Positions 1 to 9,811 of a stretch of DNA of 64,000 nt are shown piece by piece. The position numbers were made by a program, and so were the translations under genes. Source of the DNA: Diploptera punctata (taxonomy: Eukaryota > Arthropoda > Insecta > Blattodea > Blaberidae); contig JASPKZ010007303.1 in the NCBI GenBank assembly GCA_030220185.1, forward strand, positions 310,001-374,000, given 5' to 3'. Below the pieces are notes generated by a model. It was not told the DNA's origin and made no database searches. It worked only from the letters and a program-made list of their open reading frames with translations. Within the stretch, counting starts at the first letter, position 1. Each line of letters opens with the position of its first letter.

Positions 1-635
1 AAGATGTCAGCCCATCGTCGTCTTGGTCTTCCGCGCTGTCTCTTGCCTGTGTACGGGTCCCACATGGTTGTTTTTATTGTCCACCTGTCGTCCTGTATTC
101 TTGCGACGTGGCCTCCCCACTTCCATTTTTTCCTGATGGTTTGTTGTGCGGGATCAGTTGTTGAGGATATCGCTTGAAGTGTTGTATTCGAGATTCTGTC
201 CTTCAGAGTTATGCCTAAGATTTTCCTCTCCATTTTCCTTTGGCATACTTGGAGTGTGTACTTCAGTTTGGCAGTAAGATTCCAAGTTTGGCAGCCATAT
301 AACAGTGTTGGAAGAACACAGGTTTGTAGTGTTTCCATTTTGAGTTTCCGGTTGAGTGACTTGTCCAGCAGTATAAATTTCAGTGACCAGAACGCCTTCC
401 AGGCGAGAGCTATTCTTCTGTTTATTTCCTTCTCTACTTTCTGATGAAAGGAGAGTAGTTGTCCTAAGTATATGTACTCGCTTACATATTGAAGATCCAT
501 TCCATCGACTTTGATTGGGTTTTCCGGACCATTAGACATAATTTGTGTCTTGCTTTTGTTCATCGAAAGGCCTGCAATTTTGCTAGTTTCTGAGAGCTCT
601 TGTAGCATTGATTGGAGTTCATTATACAAATCAAA
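1..635 (-). CDS. Non-LTR reverse transcriptase C-terminal part, RTE/BovB-like, open at window edge
   Basis: The minus strand reads without a stop from a TGA at about 638 to the window edge, about 210 residues. Visible in order: LYNELQSMLQEL, MNKSKTQIM, YVSEYIYLGQLLSFHQK, AFWSLKFIL, LPTLLYGCQTWNLT, KMERKILGITLKDRI, KWKWGGHVARIQDDRW and GKRQRGRPRRRWADI. These are the thumb and C-terminal segments of RTE/BovB-like LINE reverse transcriptases (family knowledge). The catalytic YADD lies upstream and is absent: beyond the TGA the sequence becomes element U, so the copy is 5'-truncated. The frame is unbroken, suggesting a young insertion. The gene continues past base 1. Confidence 0.85.
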
Positions 636-639
636 TCAC

Positions 640-990
640 TGCATTTTAAATGAACTGAACTTTTTTTGAAACAACATAAAACAATAAATACGTACTTGCG
701 GCCATTTTATCAATAATAATGGTCTCACGGCCTCCTGTTGTTTCAACTAATAAACATTGCCGACACTGTTAACGTTACTCAATTGTTTATAATGAACGCA
801 TATATTTCCAACAAATATATTATTTTACTACTATTTATTATTTTGAAAACACCATCGCGCAAAAAAATAATCTACAACGCACGATTGTGAAGTGTTTACA
901 GAATCTCGGAAATTAAAAACTTCGCTATCGCTCGGTTTTTAAACATTTTCCTCGATTATGTAAATACCACTTCCCAACCTTGTATCGTAC
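640..990 (-). repeat. Element U, copy 1 (unclassified repeat)
   Basis: The reverse complement of this stretch aligns with 60935-61680: shared landmarks are TTTCCGAGATTCTGTAAA, GATGGTGTTTTCAAAATAAT, GTTGGAAATAT, GCGTTCATT and AAAATGGC(G/C)GCAAGTACG. No ORF and no recognised termini. Here the sequence runs unbroken through the point where copy 2 carries a SINE-A, so this copy gives the empty-site state. A short palindrome (AAAAACTTCGCTATCGCTCG with GGTTTTT) sits at about 915-945. Confidence 0.7.
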
Positions 991-999
991 TATAATTCC

Positions 1000-1528
1000 C
1001 GGTCGGGACAGGCTCCTGGGTGATGCTTTTTCGGGGTGTTTCTTGACCTGTAAGACAAATTTAACACTTTGCAATATTGTTATTTTTTTAACACAGTTCC
1101 AATAATGGATGATATTATAATATTATAATGATATTGTGAAAAGAAAAATTAATGTCTGAACCAGGAATCTAACCGTGGACCTATCGTATTCCGTACGAGC
1201 GTGCAAGACCACTACATTATTCGAGACATGGCACAAATATTAACAATTCTTTCCACATATACAAATCAATATTTTCTTTTCACAATGCCATTATAATACT
1301 GTAAGACAAATGCCAGGAAGTTTAGGGCCCAACGGTCCCCGAAAATCATCCGGCCATCATCATCATCATCCTTATCATTATCGTCATTATCCTTCACCAG
1401 TGTGGAAAGCAACGGGCAGTTACCACACATATAATTAATTCCCTAGTAACGCTGCAAAGCATAGCATGAAAATGCTATGATTGCAGTGAAAGACCTGCCC
1501 TCGGGCAGAATTACTATAGAATAAAATA
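1000..1528 (+). mobile_element. SINE-A copy, 5'-truncated, split by a 238-bp insertion
   Basis: Starts inside the tRNA-like head at CCCGGTCGGGACAGGCTCCT and continues with the family body (GTAAGACAAAT, GGGCCCAACGGTCCCCGAAA, CATC runs, GGAAAGCAACGGG) to the 3' tail CCTGCCCTCGGGCAGAATTA. The body is interrupted after 1060 and resumes at 1299 with a repeat of CTGTAAGACAAAT, so an insertion with a 13-bp target duplication sits inside it. The tRNA-like head, and so the pol III promoter, is mostly missing. Confidence 0.85.
1061..1298. mobile_element. 238-bp insertion in SINE-A with inverted repeats
   Basis: Bounded by the 13-bp duplication CTGTAAGACAAAT at 1048-1060 and 1299-1311. Inside, TATTATAATGATATTGTGAA at 1121-1140 is mirrored by TTTTCTTTTCACAATGCCAT at about 1273-1292 (25-30 bp imperfect inverted repeat). 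Between the arms the minus strand has a weak B-box-like GGTTAGATTCC. I cannot assign a family; an hAT- or Tc-type target duplication would be shorter, so retroposition is the likelier route. Confidence 0.65.
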
Positions 1529-1579
1529 TAAAACAAAACAAAATACTATGAAATAACTTTATAAATATTCTTTGGTATA

Positions 1580-1645
1580 GTGGAAACTTTGAGGCCCAAA
1601 CGGTCCCCGAATATCTTCTTATCATCATAATCATCGTTACCATAT
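1580..1645 (+). mobile_element. SINE-A/B body fragment
   Basis: GGAAACTTTGAGGCCCAAAC GGTCCCCGAA followed by an AT-rich CATC run matches the shared SINE-A/B body, nearest to the SINE-B copy at 19901. Neither head nor tail is present. Confidence 0.65.
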
Positions 1646-1753
1646 TCGCCGTGTTTAGTGCGAATATATGTGTGAATAAAGTGTTTCGTCTTTAATGTTG
1701 TGTTGTCTCGAAAGAGGCCCTGACAATGAGCTGATCACTCATTCATTGTGTAG

Positions 1754-2350
1754 TCAAGAAAGTATGCGTGCGATCCATAGTTTAAAATCTTTCTCCCGAC
1801 AGGTCGTACCACTGTAATGTCCGGGTGGTGCGTGGCTCGTAAAAGTCCAATAAGGTGAGAGGTTAAACTGCGTTAATGGAATGGAATTATCAGAGAAAGT
1901 GTAACATCGGTAGAGAAAAAATAAATTACACTGAGCAACAAAAAATAAACTTTTTTTTGTCTCAGAAAGAAAAATATGTGATTCTGATAGTATTTTTACT
2001 GCTGAATTCAAATATGATATCGGTTTTTCTCCATCACGCAAGGTTTCCGAGAGATTCCGTCCTTTTAGCCGGGAACCAAGCATTTCAGACTGGTTTTTGG
2101 ATAACTTTAAATCTCGTATGAGATCGTTAAGATCTTCTTGAGTCACTAAATGAGGCTCAGATGAACATCTTTGTTTAAAAGTTGTATCACCAAAATCTGT
2201 TTTCTTCTTCTTCCTCATTTCCATCAGAATCTGAGCTCTCTTCATCTAATGCCACATGTTCTGGAGGCTTTGGTATGGGCAATTCTTTGCAGTGTTCAAC
2301 TGGTCTCATTGATGATTGCAAGTCGGGGTACACCACCGTATGTTTTAATT
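1754..2350 (-). pseudogene. Remnant of an uncharacterised repetitive arthropod protein
   Basis: On the minus strand about 2350-2200 reads VYPDLQSSMRPVEHCKELPI then PKPPEHVALDEESSDSDGNE; after a frameshift the reading continues TTFKQRCSSEPHLVTQEDLN, DLIRDLKLSKNQSEMLGSRL, KGRNLSE. From memory this resembles an unnamed, multi-copy arthropod protein often predicted in transposon-rich genomes; I know no function. The 163-aa ORF at 1754-2245 keeps only the second part, and its last 70 residues look non-coding. Calling it a pseudogene is safe; the family link is from memory. Confidence 0.5.
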
Positions 2351-2389
2351 TTGACGTAATCCCTTTAATGTTTCTTAAGCATAAAATAG

Positions 2390-2690
2390 TTATTTAAATC
2401 CATTAATTGAAATTTAAATAAAAAACTGTGGCCGATGGAGAAATTCCGAATACATATTTGAAAACACGATAAAAAAAACTGCATTAAGTATTTTAATACT
2501 ATTGGTACTCATGAGACAAAAATCATTTTGACCAGTGTTACCGGTACTTGTTTATCTTATGATCTAGAAAAGTTATAGACTATTTCTCTCATGGCCATAA
2601 GATTGACACTGCATTATCAAAGGATTATCTATTCTTCTTTAGTTCCTTTGGATTATTATGATTATTATTATTAAGTTATATGGCAGTGAT
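2390..2690. other. AT-rich stretch, nothing identified
   Basis: No open frame with family motifs, no tRNA-like block and no clear repeat to elsewhere in the window. Confidence 0.5.
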
Positions 2691-3006
2691 CCTATATATT
2701 TTACCCCGAAATCCTTGGTTTATCGATTGGGATACCACATTCTTAATATGGCCATACCATTATAGTGTTTATTTTCTATTATATCTGGTTCATACTGCAT
2801 TTCCACAATTTATTTATTTTCTCGGGATTTTATAGTAATCTTCTCAAAACATCCATTGTGTATTTAATTACTTCCTTTTTTATCTCTAACAGGGATTTTC
2901 CAAGTTTCTGAACCATATGCTAAAATGCTTTTAACTATCGTTCTATACATCCGTAGCTTTTTTTAAAAAAATTTTGTTTAACGAAATCGAATTTAGAGCA
3001 TATATT

Positions 3007-3793
3007 TCTTTTTACACGCTTTATATTAGCTTGACCTGTATCTATCTATCTATGTAACGGAATCTTTCAACGCGATTTTCACCCACTTAAAATCATTGGA
3101 TCGACTTGAAACTTTGTACACTTGTAGAGGACCCGTGACAATACAATAATGTCATATTTTGTTTCTAAAATCCTGGCCAGAATCATCAGAAAATCAAAAA
3201 AATGAAAACTGGTATAATAGGTTGCGGACTTGTCGACTTTTTAGTCAATCGTTGTAACAGCTCAGATGGTAGAACGGTGAACTCTAATGGTATATAATTT
3301 CAATAATCCATAGGTCACTGGTTCAAATCCGGCTGGGAGGTTTTTTTAGAAGAGTATTACTTTTAGCTCACACTACAATCGTAGCTTATCGAATTTAAAG
3401 ATATTTACATTTTTATCTTATTTTGTAAAATATTAAAACTAAAAAATTAAAAATAAATAATAGTTTTAAAAAACTAAAAAAACACGCTTTATTAGAAAAC
3501 CGAACTAAAAAATTGAAAAATAATTTTAATTTCCAACACGCTTGGGATAAATAATTTTACCATCAAAAGCGTGGAGTGCTTTTTATGATTTTTACATTTT
3601 CTTTCTAGAGACTTTACTTTTACCAATATCTGTTTATTACCAAATATATTAATTGGTAAACAGCACCCCACGCTTTTGATGGTAAAATTATTTATCCCAA
3701 GCGTGTTGGAAATTAAAATTATTTTTCAATTTTTTAGTTCGGTTTTCTAATAAAGCGTGTTTTTTTAGTTTTTTAAAACTATTATTTATTTGT
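3007..3793 (+). mobile_element. Element L copy 1: Helitron-like, tRNA-Tyr-like block and perfect 124-bp inverted arms
   Basis: In order: a head (TCTTTTTACACGCTTTATAT) shared with 52279, a short TATC run, a 165-bp block (TTTCAACGCGATTTTCACCC, ATTGGATCGACTTGAAACTT), a tRNA-Tyr-like block near 3252-3340, then inverted arms 3451-3574 and 3668-3791. Comparing the arms base by base I find no difference over 124 bp. Copy 2 continues to a Helitron-like 3' end (hairpin then CTAGT); this copy stops just after the right arm. Helitron assignment is inferred from copy 2. It is inserted in a decayed LINE. Confidence 0.75.
3252..3340 (+). other. tRNA-Tyr-derived block with intron-like insert (in element L copy 1)
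   Basis: CAGCTCAGATGGTAGAACGG supplies the D-arm/A box, AATCCATAGGTCACTGGTTC and AAATCCGG the 3' half and T-arm/B box. The order GCTCAG-TGGTAGA-CGGTG-ACT...ATCCATAGGTC-CTGGTTCAAATCCGG is that of eukaryotic tRNA-Tyr, whose gene carries an intron after the anticodon; here about 20 extra bases lie at that point. The acceptor stem is lost, so it is not a functional tRNA. Confidence 0.6.
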
Positions 3794-4249
3794 TTGTGCA
3801 ATTCTGTTTTTAATTTCTATTATATTATCTCCTGAACGGTCTATTTTGTCCCAAGATATGTTCATTCATTATTTTGTTTTAAATCCTCTCCATTATACAA
3901 TTTTAAACTTTCCTTCTCTTCTCCTATGCATAAATATTTACTTTTCTGCATATTAATTGAAGTCCCCATTCTTCATATTCTTCTTTAAGCGATCTTGCCA
4001 TATACGTATTCCATATTATCATGATCTTGAGCTATCAGCAATTGGTCATCTGCAAAACTGAAGGAGTATGTACAAGTAGTCTTTATTGGTATTCCCATTT
4101 GTTGACATTTTCTTTTCCAGTCTCTTAGCGCTCTTTCCAGATATATCTTAAATAAAATTGGTGATAAGCTTCATCCTTGCCTTGTCCTTTTTTAACTTTA
4201 AATTCCTCTGTAATTTGATTATTGGTTTTTATTTTTGAAATAATAATAA

Positions 4250-5038
4250 TCATCATCATACACCATTCATGAATATAGGACAATGTTGACTTGTTTCGGT
4301 CTCAACGAGACAGGATCTAGAAGTCATTTTTGTGGACGCCCAGGTTGTCGTCCTCGTGGGCGATACCAAAGAACTGCAATGGGGATCCTAGTTGGTGACA
4401 ATCGGGATACGTGTGCAGTCATCTATCTCTGTAGGTGGATATATTTTCTTCTAAAGGTTGCATATGGATTTCCTTCAAAACTATCTTCATTCTTCTGATG
4501 GTCAAGTACAATATATCCAGTAGTTCGGCGCATGAATCTCATTACTGGCGATGTCTTTCTTTTTTAGAACAGAGATTTCCCTTTCATACAGGAAAGTCGG
4601 GAGGGCGAGAGTATTGTATAATTTGAGCTTTGAATGTTTTTGTACAAGATATGGGTTTAAAATATTATTTATTAAAGCCTAATAGGACTATTTGTAAAAA
4701 AAAGTGGGTTTTAAATTAAGACCATTATCGCCTTTATAGGAGATATTACATCCTAGGTAGGAGAAGTTATTAACTTGCACTAAAATCGTATTCTGAATCA
4801 CTATTTTGTTACATATTGGATCAGTGCCTCGGAATGCCATTACTTTTGTTTTATCAGTGGAAATTTTCATACGATAGTCTTTTGTAGTGTTATGTAGAGT
4901 AAATAAGCCTTTTTTGTAACATATCTTCTGATTTAGCAATTACTACCTGGTCGTCAGCAAATAGCGTTGTGTTAAGTTTTATGTTATATGTAATCTGAAT
5001 TCCAAATGTGAATTTTTCATACCAGTGACGTAGTATGT
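4250..5038 (-). pseudogene. LINE-M copy 1, decayed
   Basis: Minus-strand reading in pieces: MKISTDKTKVMAFRGTDPIC, VQVNNFSYLGCNISYKGDN (4688-4939), then a C-terminal region ending in GRP-like text near 4330. It aligns segment by segment with LINE-M copy 2 at 9812-10550 (ISTEKTKIMAFQGVDPV, EQVNNFTYLGCNISYEEE). Several frameshifts. The 3' end lies near the AATAATAATCATCATCAT run at 4240-4260. Confidence 0.75.
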
Positions 5039-5060
5039 CATATATATATATATATACACA

Positions 5061-5580
5061 CAGGGTGGTTCATAATTCCTATTACAAACTTCTGGGGATT
5101 GTAGAGGGGACTAAGTAGATAAAGTTTCGATGAGGAACCCATGTCCGAAAACTTGCCATTTCGATATAAAATAGGCCTTTGAAGATCGAACACAATGGGA
5201 TGATATCGTGTGTTTTGTGTTTCATAATCAGTATTATAAACTTCTAGGGGTTGTACTACAAGTGTGGTTCCACGTGGCGACCCTGTTGTTCGTTGCACAA
5301 AGTGTACCTGCGACGCATCTTTTCATACACACGCCCCACAAGACCTGGTGTGTGCTCAATAATTTCTTCCTCCGACTCGACAGGTGTAGTACAACCCCTA
5401 GAAGTCTGTAATGCTTATTCTGAAAGACAAAACACACGATATCAGCCCATTATGTTTCTAGCTTCAAACTTATTTTACATCGAAATGGTACGTTTCCGGA
5501 ACGGTTCCTAATCAAAACTTTATCAACTTAATCCCCTCTACAACCCCAGAAGTTTGTAATAGGAATTGTGAATCACTCTG
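5061..5580. mobile_element. Tc1/mariner-like element with ~195-bp inverted ends
   Basis: Left end CAGGGTGGTTCATAATTCC; right end, reversed, CAGAGTGATTCACAATTCC, followed by TA. The two ends stay homologous for about 195 bp (5061-5259 and 5387-5580). The 125 bp between them encode the last residues of a transposase on the minus strand. The CAGRGTG-TTCA terminus recurs at 21551 and 30097. This looks like a short non-autonomous derivative of a Tc1/mariner-superfamily element. Confidence 0.7.
5256..5385 (-). pseudogene. Transposase C-terminus fragment, Tc1/mariner-like
   Basis: Minus strand reads PVESEEEIIEHTPGLVGRVY then EKMRRRYTLCNEQQGRHVEP and a TAG stop. The pattern (TPG.x.RV...RR...C....GRH.E near the end) matches C-termini of a large insect Tc1/mariner-like transposase group (typical ending GRHFEHLL). 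Only the final 40-odd residues remain; no catalytic Asp is present. Confidence 0.6.
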
Positions 5581-5599
5581 TATGTTGAAAAGTGTCGGT

Positions 5600-6181
5600 G
5601 ACTATTTAACTCATGTCGCAAATTGTAGTCAATGACCAATCACGTTTCAATGAATTCTGTTTTATACCAATGACAGTCGTGTTTCACCTCGCTCTTTATC
5701 GATTTCTCTTTATCAGCTCCTGCTTTTGTGATAAAGAAAGCTCCTCCTTTTTTAATATTCTGAACAGGTTAGACCATTATTTTTCTCCAACACATACATT
5801 GAATATAGCAAATAATGAATAGATTTAGTGATTTTACTGAGTTGTTTATTCAAAATATAAATGATTAACCTATAATGTTGATTATAATAGTTTGATGTAT
5901 TTCATTATTTCTCCACTAGAGTGCATTCTTACAATATTGCGATACTATTTGGCAATAAATAATATGATCGAGTTGCAGTGAATATACATAACCTCACATT
6001 TGTTTTCAAACATCGCCGTTTACATTAACTATATAAATATTTTAAAACACCGGTAACTATATTCAAATAATTATTTTTTAGTAAAGAGCTTAATTTTATT
6101 CGTTAGATAGTCCTAACAAATGCCACTCTTCATTTCCAAATTCTCTAGATAATTTGGAAATCACTCGTGGCATTACTTATG
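5600..6181 (+). mobile_element. Element G copy 1
   Basis: Begins GACTATTTAACTCATG and ends GTGGCATTACTTATG, as do the copies at 7320, 31340 and 38683. Landmarks: CAATGACCAATCACGTTTCA, TTAATATTCTGAACAGGT, TTCTCCACTAGAG, ACAATATTGCG, AACATCGCCGTTT, then TTCGTTAGATAGTCCTAACA. The start GACTATTTAAC is mirrored by GTTA(G/A)ATAGTC 80 bp before the end, and a hairpin (TGCCACTCTTCATTTCCAAA / TTTGGAAATCACTCGTGGCA) closes the 3' side. No ORF. Confidence 0.8.
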
Positions 6182-6970
6182 ATAAATGTATTTTTGAAAT
6201 TGATTCTTTATATAATTGAACAATGATGAGGGGATATTTACTATCAATTATTGTTTGTCGTTTAATGGAGTGACAGATTCTCGGAGAGGACGTAATTGAA
6301 TTTATAGTGTTTGCGGTACGTTTTATTAACGGCGTAATGGTTGGAATGCTTAAGTAAAGATAATAATATTTCCTGTCATATGCTTGTGATAATTAATTGT
6401 GCGGAACCACTGTGTCAAGTGTACACGACTCTAATCATTTTATTTATGTCGCTGTCATTCTAATTAAACTGCCTTCTATTTATAACAATTCTTCACTCCA
6501 TATTTTCAGTTTTACAGAAATTCTACAATTCTTCATTTTTTACCCAAAACTCGATTGAAACAGTTTTCTAGTGGAATGCTAGTTGGTAAAATAACCACTG
6601 GTTCAGAACATAAAACGAGCCTTAATGCCAAAAAATGCAATATTTGAGTAATTTGAAACAATACGCTCTTATGAATTTTGTAAGGATTTTCCATACTTAA
6701 TTAGAGTTCAATTACCGAAAAACAGGATCGATATATTACTAAATAATTTCTTATTGTACAAGAAAATGTTCATGTAACGGTATATTATCATTTATGAAAA
6801 TTGTTTTTTTGTTTACAAGCCTTTTTCAAATTGTTCTGTATCCAAAATGACAATGTTACTAACAGCTGCTTTGATACGAATCAAGAGGTGGCAATCACGT
6901 CTAGAACCTAGCTCAAGAATGAAAATAAATAAATAAATAAATAAATACAATATAATAAAATAAAATCTGG
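6182..6970. other. AT-rich spacer, nothing identified
   Basis: No coding signal and no repeat recognised from elsewhere in the window, apart from a short TAAA run at 6926-6945. Confidence 0.5.
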
Positions 6971-7319
6971 AAGTTCCACATATGTTATTAGGCGATAGGG
7001 AGGAGGTATTAAGGGCCAACACGCATATTCTGTTCAATAACACTACAATTGGGACTGAAATTGATATAAATAAAACTATAGGCCTATATATTTTTACACA
7101 AAGAAATATATTATATAGGCCTTATAGAAATGGACAATTAATGACAAATGAGACAAATTTTTAAGAAGCGGCTGAATTCAAATACCTAGGAACAATAATT
7201 ACAAACAAGAATGAGATGCACAAAGAAATTAAACATAAGCTCATTTCTGGAAATGTATGCTATTATACATTACACTGACTCATGTCCCAACTTCTCTATT
7301 AAAAAAAAAACGTTAAACT

Positions 7320-8037
7320 GACTATTTAACTCATGCCCCAAATGGGAGTCAATGACCAATCACGTTTCAATGATTTCTGTTTTACAACCAATCAGAGTCG
7401 TGTTTCACGAAATATTTATCAGTGTTATAATTACCATATATTAAACAAAGCTCCTCGTTTTTAATATTCTGAACAGGTCTGACCGTTATTTTGCAGTGAC
7501 TGAGCCTATAAGAAATACGGCTACCAGATTGTATATATAGTGCATACATGTCAACATTTGTAGCAATTTATTATACCACCAAAAAAAAAACCACTGTTTG
7601 ACTTTCTTAAATGTATTTTTTCCCAGGTAATAATCCAGAAAAATATAATTGTAATATTTACATCATACGACATCAGAAATGAATTAATATACAGATTGAT
7701 GTTTCATTTTTTCTCCACTAGAGAGCATTCTTACAATATTGCGTTCCTTTGGCAATAAATAGTATGATCTGGTTGCAGTGATAAACAAAAGAAGCAGTAG
7801 AAGCGTACCTATCGTTTCTCATTTGTTTTCAAACATCGCCGTTTGCATTAAATATATAAATATTTTGAAATAACTACAGTTAAATAATGATTTGTGAGTA
7901 AACAGCTTAATTTTATTCGTTAAATAGTCCTAACAAATGCCACTCTTGATTTCCAAATTCTCTAGATAAATTCACTCCTCACTTCGTGAGTCGTGAATTT
8001 ATCGATAATTTGGAAATCACTCGTGGCATTACTTATG
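7320..8037 (+). mobile_element. Element G copy 2, with expanded 3' palindrome
   Basis: Inserted in LINE-D between GTTAAACTG and GAAAATACATAAAA, where intact LINE-D reads GTTAAACTGAAAATATATAA; so there is no target duplication longer than 1-2 bp. Internally collinear with the other copies. The 3' hairpin contains an additional palindrome (ATTCACTCCTCACTTCGTGA GTCGTGAATTTAT) absent from copies 1 and 3. Confidence 0.85.
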
Positions 8038-8158
8038 GAAAATACATAAAAGTGTTATTCTCCCAGTTTCATTATATGGATGCGAAACATAAACTCTTAC
8101 TTTAAGGGAGGAAAAAAGTTTACGAGTATTTTGAGAATAAAGTTCTTAGGAAATATGT

Positions 8159-8499
8159 CCCGCGCCGTAGCCGAGCGGTTAAGGTAGAAAGCCTTGGCGC
8201 AGAGCTACGGGACTTGCGCTGGTTCGAGTCTCCATGGGGGAAGAAATTTTCTCATGGTATTTCGGCCAGTATGGGACCGGTGCCCACCCAGCATCGTGAG
8301 GCAATTGGGTAGCTACAATAAGTAGCGGCTCCAGGTTGAGGAACCAGCTATAACGGCTGGGGGACTCGACATGCTAACCACATGTCACCCCTACACTGGC
8401 TGTTGATCATCTACCGTGATTGACACATGTGGATGTGAAGGGCCAGCAGCCGGCTGGTAAAAGGGCAACCGCTGAAAAGTGGAAAGACCCTCAATCGGA
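8159..8499 (+). mobile_element. SINE-J copy 1, full length
   Basis: Flanked by AGGAAATATGT at 8148-8158 and 8500-8510 (11 bp). The head contains an A box (TAGCCGAGCGG, then TTAAGG) and a B box (GGTTCGAGTCT) 50 bp apart, in the arrangement of class II tRNAs (Ser/Leu). The body carries GGCCAGTATGGGACCGGTGC, GCATCGTGAG, AGTAGCGGCTCCAGGTTGAG and CCAGCAGCCGGCTGG. Transcription would be by pol III from the head; mobilisation by a LINE in trans is inferred. Confidence 0.9.
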
Positions 8500-8872
8500 A
8501 GGAAATATGTTGGACCAAAGAGAGATGAACATACACGCGAATGGAGAAGGCTTCATAACAGAGATCTTCATGAAGAAACCAGATGCAATAAGAAGAGTTA
8601 GGTCTCATTGACTGCGATGGACAGGCCACGTGGCACGAATGGGAAATTAAAGAGGGGCATGGAAAATTCTTGTAGGAAAACCAGAGGGAAAACGCCCAGT
8701 TGGTAGACCAAGAATGAGGTGGGAGAATAACATTAACCATGCCTTTAGGGAAGTAGATTATACAGAAGATGACTGGAAAACATTAGCTCAGGATAGGGAT
8801 GTATGGAGAACTTATGTCCGCGCGGCCATTAACCTATGAGTTCGATAGTGCCAATGAGTTGGTTAGTTAGAA

Positions 8873-9811
8873 AGCTTCATATTTGTGTTACTTTGTATAT
8901 GTAGACCTAATGTCATGAGATATTTGATAAACTACAAAATATTTATATGTACATTTTACAACTACTATAATATTTATGTAATTACGTCTACTCATTTATT
9001 TATTTAATCTAATGGCAGGTTTTGAATTCTATAAATAAAATTTACATAAGAATATTAAAGATGAAGTTTCTAGTTTCCCTATTCTGTTAATCTCACTGGA
9101 GTCGGGAAGGTGTTGGAAATAGGCCTGTTCATTTCTACGATCTTATACAAATATTGAAGAAGTAATTCTCTTCATGCCCGATGTTGTAGTAACATTTTGA
9201 AGAAGGATTAGTGTCCCAAAAAGAATTACTGGTTCAGGTTGGGTTTAGTTTTCGGTAGAGCCGGATTCTCTTCTTAGGGTCGGAAGTTGGTACACTGGAT
9301 AGGAAAACACTTCAAAATTACTAAAAAAATGTTTCTTGTAGAAATAATTGCACATTTATTCACTTCTTAAAGTTCCCAGCAGATTAAGTAAATGTAGGTG
9401 GTATTATTCTTCACCGTCAATTAAAATTAAATCATTTTATTTTCTTGAATCAATTATTCTTTTTGTTTTAAATATCATATTTTATCAGGAGATCTCTTCT
9501 TGCTTCTATCTTTGTTGAAAGTTGTATGCAGAATGACTAGTGTAATTCTTTTATAATTTTAAAGAACATTATTACATCACATGATGTTATATTTAAATTC
9601 TATTGGTTAATAGTCCTTTAAATATAAGGTTTAATTTGATTTGTTAAATAAGAAAGTTAATTGTTTTAACATCCAATCAGAGTTTAGTTTACTTTCATTT
9701 AAGAATATGGAGTTAGGCAGGTGTTCTTATTACAGTTATAACAGAAAGCTTTATAATTTTGACAACAATGACTTAAAACAATTTTTAAAAGCATTTTTTA
9801 CAAAAACTGTT
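8873..9811. other. AT-rich spacer, nothing identified
   Basis: The only ORF (9641-9949) reads into the GAT-repeat tail of LINE-M and shows no family motif. No repeat recognised. Confidence 0.5.

Larger units (their letters stand above)
2690..4235 (-). pseudogene. Decayed LINE reverse transcriptase, split by element L
   Basis: Minus strand: 4235-3800 reads, with stops, YSFSFADDQLLIAQDHD (FADD catalytic motif), INMQKSKYLCIGEEKESLKL and YLGTK; 2960-2690 resumes with LRMYRTIVKSILAYGSETW and DVLRRLL. The two halves are the palm and thumb of one reverse transcriptase in correct order, separated by element L at 3007-3793. Many stops mark an old copy. The family differs from LINE-D. Confidence 0.75.
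6976..8872 (+). pseudogene. LINE-D copy 1, split by element G and SINE-J
   Basis: Reading resumes three times: 6982-7160 (VLRANTHILFNN... just downstream of where YADD would be), 7160-7319 (LAEFKYLG-type thumb), 8038-8147 (LPVSLYGCET-like), 8511-8850 (WTKER..., GKPEGKRPVGRPRMRWENN, DRDVWRTYVRAA). Ends at GTTCGATAGTGCCAATGAGT with a TTAG run. Element G (7320-8037) and SINE-J (8159-8499) were inserted into it; the latter has an 11-bp target duplication. Multiple frameshifts. Confidence 0.85.

Noticed and set aside
3252..3340. Functional tRNA-Tyr gene
   Set aside because: Acceptor stem does not pair and the anticodon region is altered; it is part of a mobile element.
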